NCBI GenBank assembly: GCA_002013415.1 | Contig: MAEX01000004.1 | Location: 186,001-250,000, forward strand | DNA: 64,000 nucleotides | DNA from: Mycobacterium sp. D16Q14 | GTDB lineage: Bacteria; Actinomycetota; Actinomycetes; Mycobacteriales; Mycobacteriaceae | Direction: 5' to 3' | Part shown: in pieces, positions 26,736 through 37,252 of the stretch | Layout of the letters: each line of letters starts with the position of its first letter | How positions within the stretch are numbered: the stretch's first letter is position 1 | The notes under the pieces: model-generated | Database searches by the model: none | The model's input: the letters and a program-made list of their open reading frames with translations, nothing else | Told to the model about the DNA's origin: nothing | Made by a program: the position numbers and the translations under genes

Positions 26736-27371
26736 ATGACCACCGTTGAACGCGGTATCCCGATCATCGCCGAATACGAGCTGCCGACAGTGGATCTGCT
26801 GCCCGCCAACACGGCGGCGTGGCAGATCGACCCGGCTCGCGCGGTGTTGCTCATCCACGATATGCAGCGCTACTTCCTGGCCCCACTGCCCGCTTCGCTG
26901 CGTGCGGAGCTGGTGAGCAACGTCGCAGCCATCCGTGACAGGTCCGTGGCTGCAGGCATCCCGATCGCCTATACCGCTCAGCCCGGCAGCATGACTCAGG
27001 AACAGCGCGGACTGCTCAAGGACTTCTGGGGCCCGGGGATGCGCGTGGACGAGGAGCATCGCCAGATCGTCGATCCGATCGCGCCAGATCCCGGCGACTG
27101 GGTCTTTACCAAATGGCGGTACAGCGCCTTCCACCGTTCGGCGCTGCTGGAGCGGATGCACGCCGCAGGGCGCGACCAGCTGATTATCTGTGGGGTTTAC
27201 GCGCATGTAGGAGTGCTGATGACCGCGGTTGATGCGTTCACTCACGATATCGAGACCTTCCTGGTCGCCGATGCGATCGCCGACTTTGATGACGAATCCC
27301 ATTGGATGGCATTGGAATACGCGGCACGGCGGTGTGCCGTGCTGACCGTTGCCGATGAGGTGCTGACATGA
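26736..27371 (+). CDS. phzD: Isochorismatase-family hydrolase, PhzD type
   Basis: Removes pyruvate from 2-amino-2-deoxyisochorismate to give trans-2,3-dihydro-3-hydroxyanthranilate. The 211 residues show the isochorismatase fold: L-L-I-H-D42-M-Q-R-Y-F with the catalytic Asp, V-F-T-K126-W-R-Y-S-A-F with the Lys, and I-C-G-V-Y-A-H-V-G, where Gly replaces the nucleophilic Cys of amidase-type relatives. The segment GVYAHVG...TAVDAF and the ending are characteristic of PhzD rather than of EntB, and there is no aryl-carrier domain. It sits 3 bases after the SDR gene and overlaps phzE by 4 bases. Confidence 0.92.
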   Translation: MTTVERGIPIIAEYELPTVDLLPANTAAWQIDPARAVLLIHDMQRYFLAPLPASLRAELVSNVAAIRDRSVAAGIPIAYTAQPGSMTQEQRGLLKDFWGPGMRVDEEHRQIVDPIAPDPGDWVFTKWRYSAFHRSALLERMHAAGRDQLIICGVYAHVGVLMTAVDAFTHDIETFLVADAIADFDDESHWMALEYAARRCAVLTVADEVLT

Positions 27372-29224
27372 GTGATCTACTGGGGCGCGTCTTGGCCGGG
27401 GCAACCGGACCGTTCGCGCTGCTGCACCGGCCGGAGTCCGGGGCGCCCGACGCCGTCGATGTGTTCACCGGGGAGGTGACGTCCGTCGAACGGATAGGCG
27501 ACCTGCCGTTGCGCGATGGACTGGTTGGGCATGACCTGCTGGCATTGGTGCCCTACCGCCAGATCGTCGAGCGCGGATTCGTGGCGCCCGATGACGGTGC
27601 TCCGCTGCTGGCACTTGCCATCGAGCAGCAGGAGTCGGCGCCGTTGTCTGCGGTGCTGGATCGAATTCCCGAGTATCCGGTGGTGGTGGGCCACAGCGAT
27701 TTCGATATCGATGACGAGGAGTACGCACGCCTGGCCTCCGGGATCATCTCCGAGGAGATCGGTCAGGGGGCCGGCGCCAACTTCGTGCTCAAGAGGAACC
27801 TGCTCGTGCAGTTGCACGACTATTCGATCAACACAGCGCTGACGCTCTTTCGCAGGCTGCTGGAGCGGGAGAAGGGTGCGTACTGGACCTTCCTGGTGAG
27901 TACCGGGGAGCAGGTGTTCGTCGGTGCCACGCCCGAACGCCATATCAGCGTGCAGGATTCGTTGGCCGTGATGAATCCGATCAGCGGGACCTACCGATAC
28001 GGTGCCAACGGCCCGAATCTGGATGCCGTGATGGAGTTTCTTGCCGACACCAAGGAATCCGATGAGCTCTACATGGTGGTCGACGAGGAGCTGAAGATGA
28101 TGGCTCGTATCTGCCCGGATGGTGGTCAGGTGCAGGGTCCGTACCTGAAGGAGATGGCGCGGCTTGCGCACACCGAGTATCTGATTTCCGGTGTGACGAA
28201 ACGTGATCCGCGAGATATCCTGGCCGAGACGATGTTCGCGCCGACGGTGACAGGAAGCCCGCTGGAGAATGCGTGCCGCGTCATCCAGCGGTATGAACCA
28301 CAGGGCCGGCGGTACTACAGCGGAGTCGCCGCGCTGATCAGTACCGATACGGCCGGTGTGCGGCAAATGGATTCGGCGATCCTGATCCGTACCGCGGAGA
28401 TTTCGCCGGATGGAGCACTTGTGGCAGGCACCGGCGCCACCATCGTTCGGCATTCCCATCCCGTGAGTGAGGCCGCGGAAACCCGCAGTAAGGCGGCAGG
28501 ATTGCTCTCCGCGTTGACGACACGTCGCGAACTACGCAGTCATCCCCGCGTTACGGAGGCTCTCGCCAGTCGCAACACCGGCATAGGGACCTTCTGGCTG
28601 GGGCACGAGTCAGGGGCGAGTGCCGCGAATCTGGTCGGCCGGACCGCGTTGGTGGTCGACGCAGAGGACACGTTCACCTCGATGATCGGATTGCAGCTGC
28701 GGGCCTTGGGCTTGCGGGTGGATATTCGTCGCTTCGACGAGGACATCAAACCCGGTTCGCATGACATTCTGGTGCTGGGTCCCGGCCCGGGTGATCCGAC
28801 GGCCATTGACGTTCCGAAGATCGCGACGCTGACCGCGTTGACGAAGGCCGCACTGACCCAGCGCATTCCGTTCCTATCGATTTGCCTGAGTCATCAGGTG
28901 CTGTGCCGACAGTTGGGTCTGCCTGTCCGTCGCCGGGAGCAGCCCAATCAGGGCGTCCAGCGGCAGATCGATTTGTTCGGGACCGAGCGGCATGTCGGGT
29001 TCTACAACACCTTCGCCGCGGTCACAGGCGGAGAGTGGGTGGATACTCCGGCGGGCCGAGTGCAGATCAGTTCGGATGCCGTGACGGGTGAGGTTCACGC
29101 GGTGCGCGCCAAGCGATTTGCATCGATCCAGTTCCATGCCGAATCCATCCTGACGCGGGATGGAGTAGGGATCTTCGCTGAGCTGCTGACGCCGCTGGCG
29201 ACTGGGGTTCCGGTACTAGCATGA
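27368..29224 (+). CDS. phzE: 2-amino-2-deoxyisochorismate synthase, PhzE type
   Basis: A 618-residue fusion. Residues about 1-400 are the chorismate-utilising (TrpE-like) domain: [34 protein letters not shown], and the [11 protein letters not shown] block. Residues about 425-610 are a class I glutamine amidotransferase with nucleophile Cys506 in S-I-C-L-S-H-Q and the H590-A-E592 dyad. The order (synthase then amidotransferase) and length fit PhzE, which makes ADIC from chorismate and glutamine and, unlike TrpE, does not eliminate pyruvate. An anthranilate synthase role is less likely because PhzD is translationally coupled to it. The stop overlaps the amidohydrolase start by 4 bases. Confidence 0.92.
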   Translation: MSDLLGRVLAGATGPFALLHRPESGAPDAVDVFTGEVTSVERIGDLPLRDGLVGHDLLALVPYRQIVERGFVAPDDGAPLLALAIEQQESAPLSAVLDRIPEYPVVVGHSDFDIDDEEYARLASGIISEEIGQGAGANFVLKRNLLVQLHDYSINTALTLFRRLLEREKGAYWTFLVSTGEQVFVGATPERHISVQDSLAVMNPISGTYRYGANGPNLDAVMEFLADTKESDELYMVVDEELKMMARICPDGGQVQGPYLKEMARLAHTEYLISGVTKRDPRDILAETMFAPTVTGSPLENACRVIQRYEPQGRRYYSGVAALISTDTAGVRQMDSAILIRTAEISPDGALVAGTGATIVRHSHPVSEAAETRSKAAGLLSALTTRRELRSHPRVTEALASRNTGIGTFWLGHESGASAANLVGRTALVVDAEDTFTSMIGLQLRALGLRVDIRRFDEDIKPGSHDILVLGPGPGDPTAIDVPKIATLTALTKAALTQRIPFLSICLSHQVLCRQLGLPVRRREQPNQGVQRQIDLFGTERHVGFYNTFAAVTGGEWVDTPAGRVQISSDAVTGEVHAVRAKRFASIQFHAESILTRDGVGIFAELLTPLATGVPVLA

Positions 29225-30177
29225 CAAGTGTGCGCATAGACATTCACGCTCACCTGTGGTCCGACGACTATCTCTCGCTGCTCGATGAGCACGGACGGGC
29301 CGGTACCGATGTACATCGTGGTCTCGGGGCCGGGGCGGTGCGCGCCGATTTGGATGGGCGTTTCGCGTTGATGGACGAGGCGGGTGTAGACCTGCAGATC
29401 CTGTCGGCGACACCGGCATCGCCCCATTTCGAGGAGGAGTCTGCCGCCGTCGAGAGTGCCCGATTTATTAACGATGAGTACGCGAAGCTTGCCAGCGAGT
29501 ACCCGGGCCGGTTCCGGGCGCTGGCCTCGTTGCCCTTGCCTCATATCCCGGCCGCGTTGGAGGAGCTGAGCCGCGCGATCGACGATCTGGGGATGTGCGG
29601 TGCGGCGATCACGACTTCGGTGCTTGGTCGATCAATCGCCGACCCGATCTTCGATCCGCTGTACGAGGAGCTCAATCGCAGGAGCGCAATCCTTTTCGTG
29701 CACCCTGCAGGGTGCGGAGCGGACTCTTCCTTGATCACCGAGCACTCGCTCACCTGGTCTATCGGAGCGCCGATCGAGGACACGATCGCGATCATGCACC
29801 TGATCGTCGCGGGCATCCCGTCGCGTTATCCGGATATGAAGATCGTGACGTGTCATCTGGGTGGGGCATTGCCGATGGTGCTGGAGCGGGCGAACCGGCA
29901 AGTGACCGAATGGGAAGCCACACATTGTCCGGAGGCTCCCAAGGACGCGGCCCGACGGATTTGGTACGACACGGTGGGACATGACCACGCGCCCGCGCTA
30001 CAGGCGGCTGTCGCGTCACTGGGTGCCGACCGGCTGGTGTTCGGATCGGATTTCCCGTACCAGGGAGGTGCCAGGTACGTCAGTTCCGCGACGTACATCC
30101 AGGAGGGTCTGTCGGCCGAGGATGCGTCGTTGATCCTCGATCGCAATGGGGCTGAGTTATTGGGGCTCGCGAACTGA
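29221..30177 (+). CDS. Amidohydrolase-2 family (ACMSD-like) decarboxylase or hydrolase
   Basis: A 318-residue metal-dependent TIM-barrel protein. Ligand residues are in the expected order: I-D-I-H-A-H near the N-terminus, L-F-V-H-P-A-G around residue 160, T-C-H-L-G-G around residue 220, and F-G-S-D-F-P near residue 280. The family includes ACMS, gamma-resorcylate and dihydroxybenzoate decarboxylases that remove CO2 from aromatic acids without a cofactor. As last gene of the 3-hydroxyanthranilate operon it could decarboxylate 3-hydroxyanthranilate (to 2-aminophenol) or its derivative. ACMS decarboxylation is unlikely because no 3-hydroxyanthranilate dioxygenase gene is present. Confidence 0.85.
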   Translation: MTSVRIDIHAHLWSDDYLSLLDEHGRAGTDVHRGLGAGAVRADLDGRFALMDEAGVDLQILSATPASPHFEEESAAVESARFINDEYAKLASEYPGRFRALASLPLPHIPAALEELSRAIDDLGMCGAAITTSVLGRSIADPIFDPLYEELNRRSAILFVHPAGCGADSSLITEHSLTWSIGAPIEDTIAIMHLIVAGIPSRYPDMKIVTCHLGGALPMVLERANRQVTEWEATHCPEAPKDAARRIWYDTVGHDHAPALQAAVASLGADRLVFGSDFPYQGGARYVSSATYIQEGLSAEDASLILDRNGAELLGLAN

Positions 30178-30232
30178 GGCTCTGCCAGGGCTAGCTGTGT
30201 CCGCTCGACTTGTCGGTGGTTGTGTTTAGTAT

Positions 30233-30248
30233 TCGAACATGAGTTCGA
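30233..30248. promoter_or_regulatory. LexA (SOS) box overlapping start codon of HNH gene
   Basis: TCGAAC-ATGA-GTTCGA is a perfect match to the mycobacterial/Gram-positive LexA palindrome TCGAAC(N4)GTTCGA. The four spacer bases include the ATG start codon at 30239, so LexA would block both promoter clearance and the 5' end of the gene. Genes of the 13E12 family are known SOS targets in M. tuberculosis. Confidence 0.85.
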
Positions 30249-31564
30249 TTGGGGTGTTGGAGGCGGCGGTTGATGCCTTCTGCGCCGAATCGCGCGATGG
30301 GTTGACCGCCGCTGATGCGTTGACGGTGCTGGCCCGTGTGGAGGTGGTGCAGCGTCGGTTGTCTGCCCATGGGTTGGGGCTGGTTCCCAAGGTGATGTCG
30401 CAGGCCTCGCCGGTCGAGCTCGGCGGCACCTCGTTCCCGGATGTGTTGTCGCGCCGGTTGCATATCGGTAAGGGGGCGGCCCGGCGCCGGATCGGTGATG
30501 CCGAGCAGTTGGCGCCGCGGCGGGCGTTGACCGGTGAGGTGCTGGCTCCGCAGCTGCCGAATGTGGCCGCCGCGCTATCTCGCGGCGATGTCGGGGACGA
30601 GCATGTGCGGATCATTCGCACATTCTTTGATCGGCTCCCGGTGGTGGTGGATGCCCCGACCCGCCATGCCGCCGAACAACAGCTAGCCCAGATGGCCGTC
30701 CGGTTTCGGCCCGAGGCACTGCGCATCGGTGCCGACAGGATGATGGCCCTATTGAACCCGGACGGTGAGTTCGCCGATGTGGATCGGGCGCGGCGGCGCG
30801 GAGTCACGATCGGGCAGCAGGGTTTTGACGGCATGTCACCCATCAGCGGCCTACTGGATCCGGAGACGCGTGCGTATCTGGATGCAGTGTTCGCCAAACT
30901 GGCCGCACCGGGCATGTGCAACCCGGCCGACCAGAGCCCTCTCGTGGACGGGGAGCCCGACCCGGAAGCCGCCGAACACGACCACCGCTCGGGTGCCCAA
31001 CGCAACCACGACGCACTGCGCACCTGCCTACGATCGACGCTCGCGTCCAGAGATTTGGGTTCCCACCACGGACTGCCGGTCGCCGTCGTGGTCACCACCA
31101 CCCTGGCCGAGCTCGAACACGCCGCCGGCATAGCGGTCACCGGCGCCGGCACCAGGCTGCCCCTGCGTGATGTGATCCGCATGGCCGCCCACGCCCACCA
31201 CTACCTGAGCATCTTCAACGACGATGGCCGACCGTTGTATCTGGGCCGCACCAAACGCATCGCATCGGCAGATCAGCGGATTGTGTTGCACGCCCAAGAC
31301 CGCGGCTGCACCCACCCCGACTGCACCGTGCCCGGATACCTGTGCGAAGTCCACCACATCACCGAATGGGCCGATGGTGGCCCCACCAACATCGACAACC
31401 TCACCTTCGCCTGCGCACCCCACCACCGCCTCCTCAACCACGGCTGGACCACCCGAAAACACACCAACGGCACCACCGAATGGATACCCCCACCACAGCT
31501 CGATATCGGTGACTCAATCGCCAACAACCACCACCATCCGGGACGGCTGACGCCCGCCTACTAG
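30239..31564 (+). CDS. DUF222 / HNH endonuclease protein, 13E12 repeat family
   Basis: A 441-residue protein. The first 300 residues are the DUF222 region (VLARVEVVQRRL, then MMALLNPDGEFADVDRARRRG and GLLDPETRAYLDAVFAKL). The C-terminus carries a zinc-type HNH nuclease module: C-T-H-P-D-C, C-E-V-H-H, W-A-D-G-G-P-T-N-I-D-N-L and C-A-P-H-H-R-L-L. These are the multi-copy 13E12 proteins of mycobacteria, with unproven nuclease roles in DNA damage or mobile contexts. The LexA box over its start codon indicates DNA-damage induction. It lies just beyond the end of the metabolite cluster and in front of the SRP RNA, a place where insertions are tolerated. Confidence 0.92.
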   Translation: MSSIGVLEAAVDAFCAESRDGLTAADALTVLARVEVVQRRLSAHGLGLVPKVMSQASPVELGGTSFPDVLSRRLHIGKGAARRRIGDAEQLAPRRALTGEVLAPQLPNVAAALSRGDVGDEHVRIIRTFFDRLPVVVDAPTRHAAEQQLAQMAVRFRPEALRIGADRMMALLNPDGEFADVDRARRRGVTIGQQGFDGMSPISGLLDPETRAYLDAVFAKLAAPGMCNPADQSPLVDGEPDPEAAEHDHRSGAQRNHDALRTCLRSTLASRDLGSHHGLPVAVVVTTTLAELEHAAGIAVTGAGTRLPLRDVIRMAAHAHHYLSIFNDDGRPLYLGRTKRIASADQRIVLHAQDRGCTHPDCTVPGYLCEVHHITEWADGGPTNIDNLTFACAPHHRLLNHGWTTRKHTNGTTEWIPPPQLDIGDSIANNHHHPGRLTPAY

Positions 31565-31574
31565 ACTGGTCGGC

Positions 31575-31660
31575 GGACCCCGCGCGGCGTCTATCCTGTG
31601 AACTCCCCCAGGGCTGGAAGGCAGCAAGGGTCAACGGGCTCTGTCGGGTGCGCGGGGTCC
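31575..31660 (+). ncRNA. ffs: Signal recognition particle 4.5S RNA
   Basis: The sequence begins GGACCCCGCGC and ends GCGCGGGGTCC, closing a long hairpin. The conserved domain IV core is intact (CCAGGGCTGGAAGGCAGCAAGG, with the symmetric loop AGCA and the GGAA tetraloop that binds Ffh). The size, about 86 bases, is that of the bacterial small SRP RNA. The same position, before the aspB-dnaZX block, is occupied by SRP RNA in other mycobacteria. Confidence 0.93.
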
Positions 31661-31705
31661 CCTTTCCGAAGATCGCGACCTCCAGATGCCCCGCAGGGCG
31701 AATAG

Positions 31706-33651
<1,946 letters not shown>

Positions 33652-33684
33652 GGGATATCTCCCATCCAGTATGTGCGGATTCGC

Positions 33685-34410
33685 CTACGGCGCCTTTTGT
33701 ACCTTGGCGATCTGCTTGTTGAGTAGATCCAACACCAGCGTGTCCTGATCGGGCGTCCACGGATCGATGAATCGATCGACCTCGATCCTGACGGTCGTGC
33801 CCCGAGGATGGGCGATCGCGATATGAGACTCGACGCCGATCTGATCTCCCTCGGGTCCGAGGAGGCCGCCGACCTTCACCAACTTGGCCTCCACGGAGGC
33901 GCCAGGCAAATCGGCGATGGAGACATGCGCCTTCATTGCCACGCCGTCACCTTCCATCTGGACTGACGCGCATTCCTGGGCCCGCTTCGCAAGGTCGTCG
34001 AAGGACTGCTTGATCCCGAGCCCGACACTGCTCTCCGCCGTCACGGTGTCCGAGTCGTATTTGGCCCGCGCCCTGTCGTAATCGCCGTCCCCCTCGGAAA
34101 TGAACTCGTAACATCCGGGCGGGTTGACCTTCTCCGGCTTGGACTTGCCCCCTTTGTCCTTGTCGAGTTTGAGCTTGTCCTCGATGCTGAACGTCCCATT
34201 GCCCGCAGGGAAGTCCTCGCGGGTCAGCAACAGCGCGGTCGCTGGGCCCTCGGGCAACTTCACGTTCGGCTCGTCAGCCTTCTGGGTACTCGAGGACGGC
34301 GCCGGCGGATTACTCGGCGAGTCCTTCGAACAAGCGGAGGTAAATGCGAGTGCGATGACACTCGCGCCAACCGCGAACACAGTGTTCATATCAACGCGAC
34401 GTGTCGTCAT
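33685..34410 (-). CDS. Lipoprotein, member 2 of three tandem paralogues
   Basis: 241 residues. The signal ends F-T-S-A-C, followed by a Ser/Pro-rich linker. The mature part has A-L-L-L-T-R-E-D-F-P, a Lys/Asp-rich stretch (DKLKLDKDKGGKSKPEK), the central E-C-A-S-V, and the shared end L-L-N-K-Q-I-A-K-V-Q-K-A-P. The start could be MTTRRVD at 34410 or MNTVFAV at 34389; the first adds two arginines before the hydrophobic core and looks better as a signal peptide. It is separated from member 1 by 33 bases and from member 3 by 29 bases, so the three are likely one operon. Function unknown. Confidence 0.8.
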   Translation of the reverse strand: MTTRRVDMNTVFAVGASVIALAFTSACSKDSPSNPPAPSSSTQKADEPNVKLPEGPATALLLTREDFPAGNGTFSIEDKLKLDKDKGGKSKPEKVNPPGCYEFISEGDGDYDRARAKYDSDTVTAESSVGLGIKQSFDDLAKRAQECASVQMEGDGVAMKAHVSIADLPGASVEAKLVKVGGLLGPEGDQIGVESHIAIAHPRGTTVRIEVDRFIDPWTPDQDTLVLDLLNKQIAKVQKAP

Positions 34411-34439
34411 GTACGGACTTTAGCGACCATGTCGTGTGG

Positions 34440-35180
34440 CTACGGCGCTTCGTTCACTTTGGCAATCTGCTTGTTGAGCAGCGCTAAAGCAAAGGCATCG
34501 TCGGTACCAGTCCAGGGCTCGGCTGTACGGGTCACCGACACCTTCACCGACGTGCCGCGCGGATATGCGCCGAGAATAGTGCTCTGGATGGGAACCTGCT
34601 GTCCACGCGCCGACGCGTGGCCCACGAGCACCAGCTTCTTGGCCTCCACCGCTGCTCCGGGGACGTCGGTGAAGGTGACATCGGCGTTGACGGTGATGCC
34701 GTTGATTTCGAATGTCACCGACGGGCATTTCTTCGCGCCCTCTTCGGCTTTGGCGAACGAACCGTCTATGCCGATCGACACGGTGCTGTCCGCGTCGAGG
34801 GTATCGGTGGAGTACTTGGTGCGCGCCTTGTCGAACTTGTCGTCGTTCTTCTTCTCCTCGTTGATCACCTCATCGCAGACCGCCGGGGTGACGACCGGGT
34901 CGGGCCGTTCCGCGTCGTCCTTCTTGATGCCCGCTTTGTCCTGGACGACGAACTTTCCATCCTCCTGGGGATAGTCGGCGCGCGTCAGCATCAGGCTCTC
35001 AAGCGGGACAGCAGGTAACTTGACCGCGGGTGTGGACGAAGTCGGTGCGCTGGCGGAAGGCGAACTTTCCGCCGACGGCTTGTTGGTATTTTCTCCGGAA
35101 CAAGCAGAGGTAAACGCGAGGGAGATGACGCTGACGCCCAGGGTCAGCACAGTGGCGATGTTCACCTTGAAGGTAGGCAT
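34440..35180 (-). CDS. Lipoprotein, member 3 of three tandem paralogues
   Basis: 246 residues beginning MPTFKVNIATVLTLGVSVI and a lipobox ending T-S-A-C. A Ser/Ala/Pro-rich linker precedes the domain S-L-M-L-T-R-A-D-Y-P, a conserved C-D-E-V-I-N-E and the end L-L-N-K-Q-I-A-K-V-N-E-A-P. It is the first gene of the operon, divergent from dnaZX with 95 bases between the starts. The signal-peptide region of this copy and member 2 (V-I-S/A-L-A-F-T-S-A-C) is almost identical, pointing to a recent duplication. The role is unknown; exported surface or envelope protein. Confidence 0.8.
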   Translation of the reverse strand: MPTFKVNIATVLTLGVSVISLAFTSACSGENTNKPSAESSPSASAPTSSTPAVKLPAVPLESLMLTRADYPQEDGKFVVQDKAGIKKDDAERPDPVVTPAVCDEVINEEKKNDDKFDKARTKYSTDTLDADSTVSIGIDGSFAKAEEGAKKCPSVTFEINGITVNADVTFTDVPGAAVEAKKLVLVGHASARGQQVPIQSTILGAYPRGTSVKVSVTRTAEPWTGTDDAFALALLNKQIAKVNEAP

Positions 35181-35275
35181 GAACGGACATTAGCAAACTT
35201 TTTTCTCACTTCGCGACCGGAGTGAGGGAGGCGGCCGCATGTGACCGTCTGCGGTCGCCGGTACCCTTGCTCCCC

Positions 35276-37252
35276 GTGGCCCTGTACCGGAAGTATCGTC
35301 CGGCGACTTTCGCCGAAGTTATCGGTCAGGAGCACGTCACCGGACCGTTGACCACCGCGCTGGACGCCGGCCGAATCAACCACGCTTATCTGTTCTCGGG
35401 GCCCCGTGGCTGCGGTAAGACGTCCTCCGCGCGCATTCTGGCGCGCTCACTGAACTGTGTGCAGGGACCCACCTCGACGCCGTGCGGAACCTGCGATTCA
35501 TGTGTCGCGCTGGCGCCCAACGGCTCGGGGAACGTCGATGTCATCGAACTCGACGCCGCCAGCCATGGTGGAGTGGACGACACCCGTGAGTTACGCGACA
35601 GAGCCTTCTACGCACCCGCGCAGTCGCGCTACCGCATCTTCATCATCGACGAAGCGCACATGGTCACCACCGCGGGTTTCAACGCGCTACTCAAGATCGT
35701 TGAGGAGCCGCCCGAGCACCTGATCTTCGTCTTCGCCACCACCGAGCCGGAGAAAGTGCTGCCCACCATCCGGTCGCGCACCCACCACTACCCCTTCCGC
35801 CTGCTGGCCCCGAAGACGATGCGGACACTCGTCGAGGGCATTTGCGCGCAGGAGAATGTCGCCGTCGACGATCCGGTGTATCCGCTGGTGATCCGTGCCG
35901 GTGCCGGATCGCCCCGTGACACCCTGTCCGTACTCGACCAACTGCTTGCCGGTGCGGACGAGGAACGCGTCACGTACCAGCGGGCACTCGCGCTGCTGGG
36001 CGTCACCGATATCGCGTTGATCGACGATGCGGTCGACGCCCTCGCCGCCGGTGACGGCGCCGCGGTGTTCGGAGCCATCGAAGGCGTGATGGATGCCGGA
36101 CACGATCCGCGCCGATTCGGCACAGACCTGCTGGAACGCTTCCGCGATCTGATTGTCCTGCAAGCTGTTCCGGACGCAGCGGAGCGCGGTGTGGTTGACG
36201 CGCCGCAGGACGTGCTGGAGCGGATGCGTGAACAGGCCGAGCGCATCGGCCCGGCGACGCTGACCCGCTACGCCGAGGTGCTGCACGCCGGGCTCGGGGA
36301 GATGCGGGGCGCGACGGCACCCCGGTTGCTGCTGGAAGTGGTGTGTGCCCGGCTGCTGCTGCCTTCAGCCGCGGATGCGGAATCGGCTGTACTGCAACGC
36401 GTCGAACGCATCGAGAAGCGTCTGGACATGTCGGTACCCGAGGCCGATGGGGGAGGCACGGCGCCGCGCTTTGTCCGCAGGTCGCAGGCCCCCGCAGCCC
36501 CGGCCGCGGAAGCACCTGCGCCACCGGCTCCGGCGCCTGAGCCTCCCGCGCCGGCACCAGCACCCGCGCCGCCGACGCCCGTTCCTACTCCGGAACCGGA
36601 ACCTACTCCGGAACCGGAACCAACTCCGGAACCGGAACCAACTCCGGAACCGGAACCAACTCCGGAACCGGAACCAACTCCGGAACCGGAACCAACTCCG
36701 GAACCGGAGCCCGCTCCGGCACCTGCACCGCACCAGCCCGGCGCCCTCGACACCACTGCCGTCCGCAACGCCTGGGCCGAGATCCGGTCCAAGGTCAGGG
36801 ATCGCAGCCGCACCACCGAGGTCATGCTCTCCGGTGCCACGGTGCGAGCCATCGAGGGTAAGACCCTTGTGTTGTCCCATGATTCGCCGCCGCTGGCCAA
36901 GCGCATCACTGAGTCGCGCAATGCCGAGGTCATTCGGGACGCGTTGAAGGACGCGCTCGGTGTGGACTGGGAGATCCGCTGCGAGGTGGGCAGCGGAGAA
37001 GCCGGTGCTCCGGCTCCCGCTCAGAAAGCCAGCAAGTCTGCGCCGCGGGTGGTGACCCGGCCCAGCCGCCCCACACCCGAGCCTGAGCCAGCTCCCGAGC
37101 CCGAGCCGGAACCCTCGTCCCCTGAGGACGAGGAGGAGCAGATGCTTGCCGAGGCCGGGCAGGGCGAGACCGGGCCGCGACGCGACCCCGAAGAGGTTGC
37201 GCTGGAACTACTTCAGAACGAGCTGGGTGCTCGCAAGATCGATCCCAGTTAG
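35276..37252 (+). CDS. dnaZX: DNA polymerase III gamma/tau subunit
   Basis: The clamp-loader ATPase, 658 residues from GTG (VALYRKYRPATF). The AAA+ part has Walker A G42-P-R-G-C-G-K-T49, a zinc site formed by C61, C70, C73 and C76, Walker B I-I-D-E-A-H, and sensor 1 (FVFATTEPEKV). After residue 370 there is a long Pro/Ala/Glu-rich linker with seven PTPEPE-type repeats. A C-terminal domain (ALDTTAVRNAWAEIR...) follows for polymerase/helicase contact, and the end is a second acidic Pro-Glu stretch. The ORF extends upstream, but the mycobacterial start at VALYRKYRP is clear. It ends in a 4-base overlap with the convergent methyltransferase gene. Confidence 0.96.
   Translation: MALYRKYRPATFAEVIGQEHVTGPLTTALDAGRINHAYLFSGPRGCGKTSSARILARSLNCVQGPTSTPCGTCDSCVALAPNGSGNVDVIELDAASHGGVDDTRELRDRAFYAPAQSRYRIFIIDEAHMVTTAGFNALLKIVEEPPEHLIFVFATTEPEKVLPTIRSRTHHYPFRLLAPKTMRTLVEGICAQENVAVDDPVYPLVIRAGAGSPRDTLSVLDQLLAGADEERVTYQRALALLGVTDIALIDDAVDALAAGDGAAVFGAIEGVMDAGHDPRRFGTDLLERFRDLIVLQAVPDAAERGVVDAPQDVLERMREQAERIGPATLTRYAEVLHAGLGEMRGATAPRLLLEVVCARLLLPSAADAESAVLQRVERIEKRLDMSVPEADGGGTAPRFVRRSQAPAAPAAEAPAPPAPAPEPPAPAPAPAPPTPVPTPEPEPTPEPEPTPEPEPTPEPEPTPEPEPTPEPEPTPEPEPAPAPAPHQPGALDTTAVRNAWAEIRSKVRDRSRTTEVMLSGATVRAIEGKTLVLSHDSPPLAKRITESRNAEVIRDALKDALGVDWEIRCEVGSGEAGAPAPAQKASKSAPRVVTRPSRPTPEPEPAPEPEPEPSSPEDEEEQMLAEAGQGETGPRRDPEEVALELLQNELGARKIDPS
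36584..36709 (+). repeat. Seven 18-base tandem repeats inside dnaZX
   Basis: Seven head-to-tail units of CCAACTCCGGAACCGGAA (first two with CCTACT) encode the hexapeptide P-T-P-E-P-E. The units are almost identical at DNA level, so the number is likely to vary between strains by slippage without breaking the frame. The repeats lie in the disordered linker between the ATPase and the C-terminal domain. Confidence 0.93.

Noticed and set aside
13057..30177. Complete phenazine biosynthesis cluster
   Set aside because: Only PhzC, PhzD and PhzE types are present. PhzF, PhzA/B and PhzG are missing, and a dehydrogenase takes the intermediate to 3-hydroxyanthranilate.
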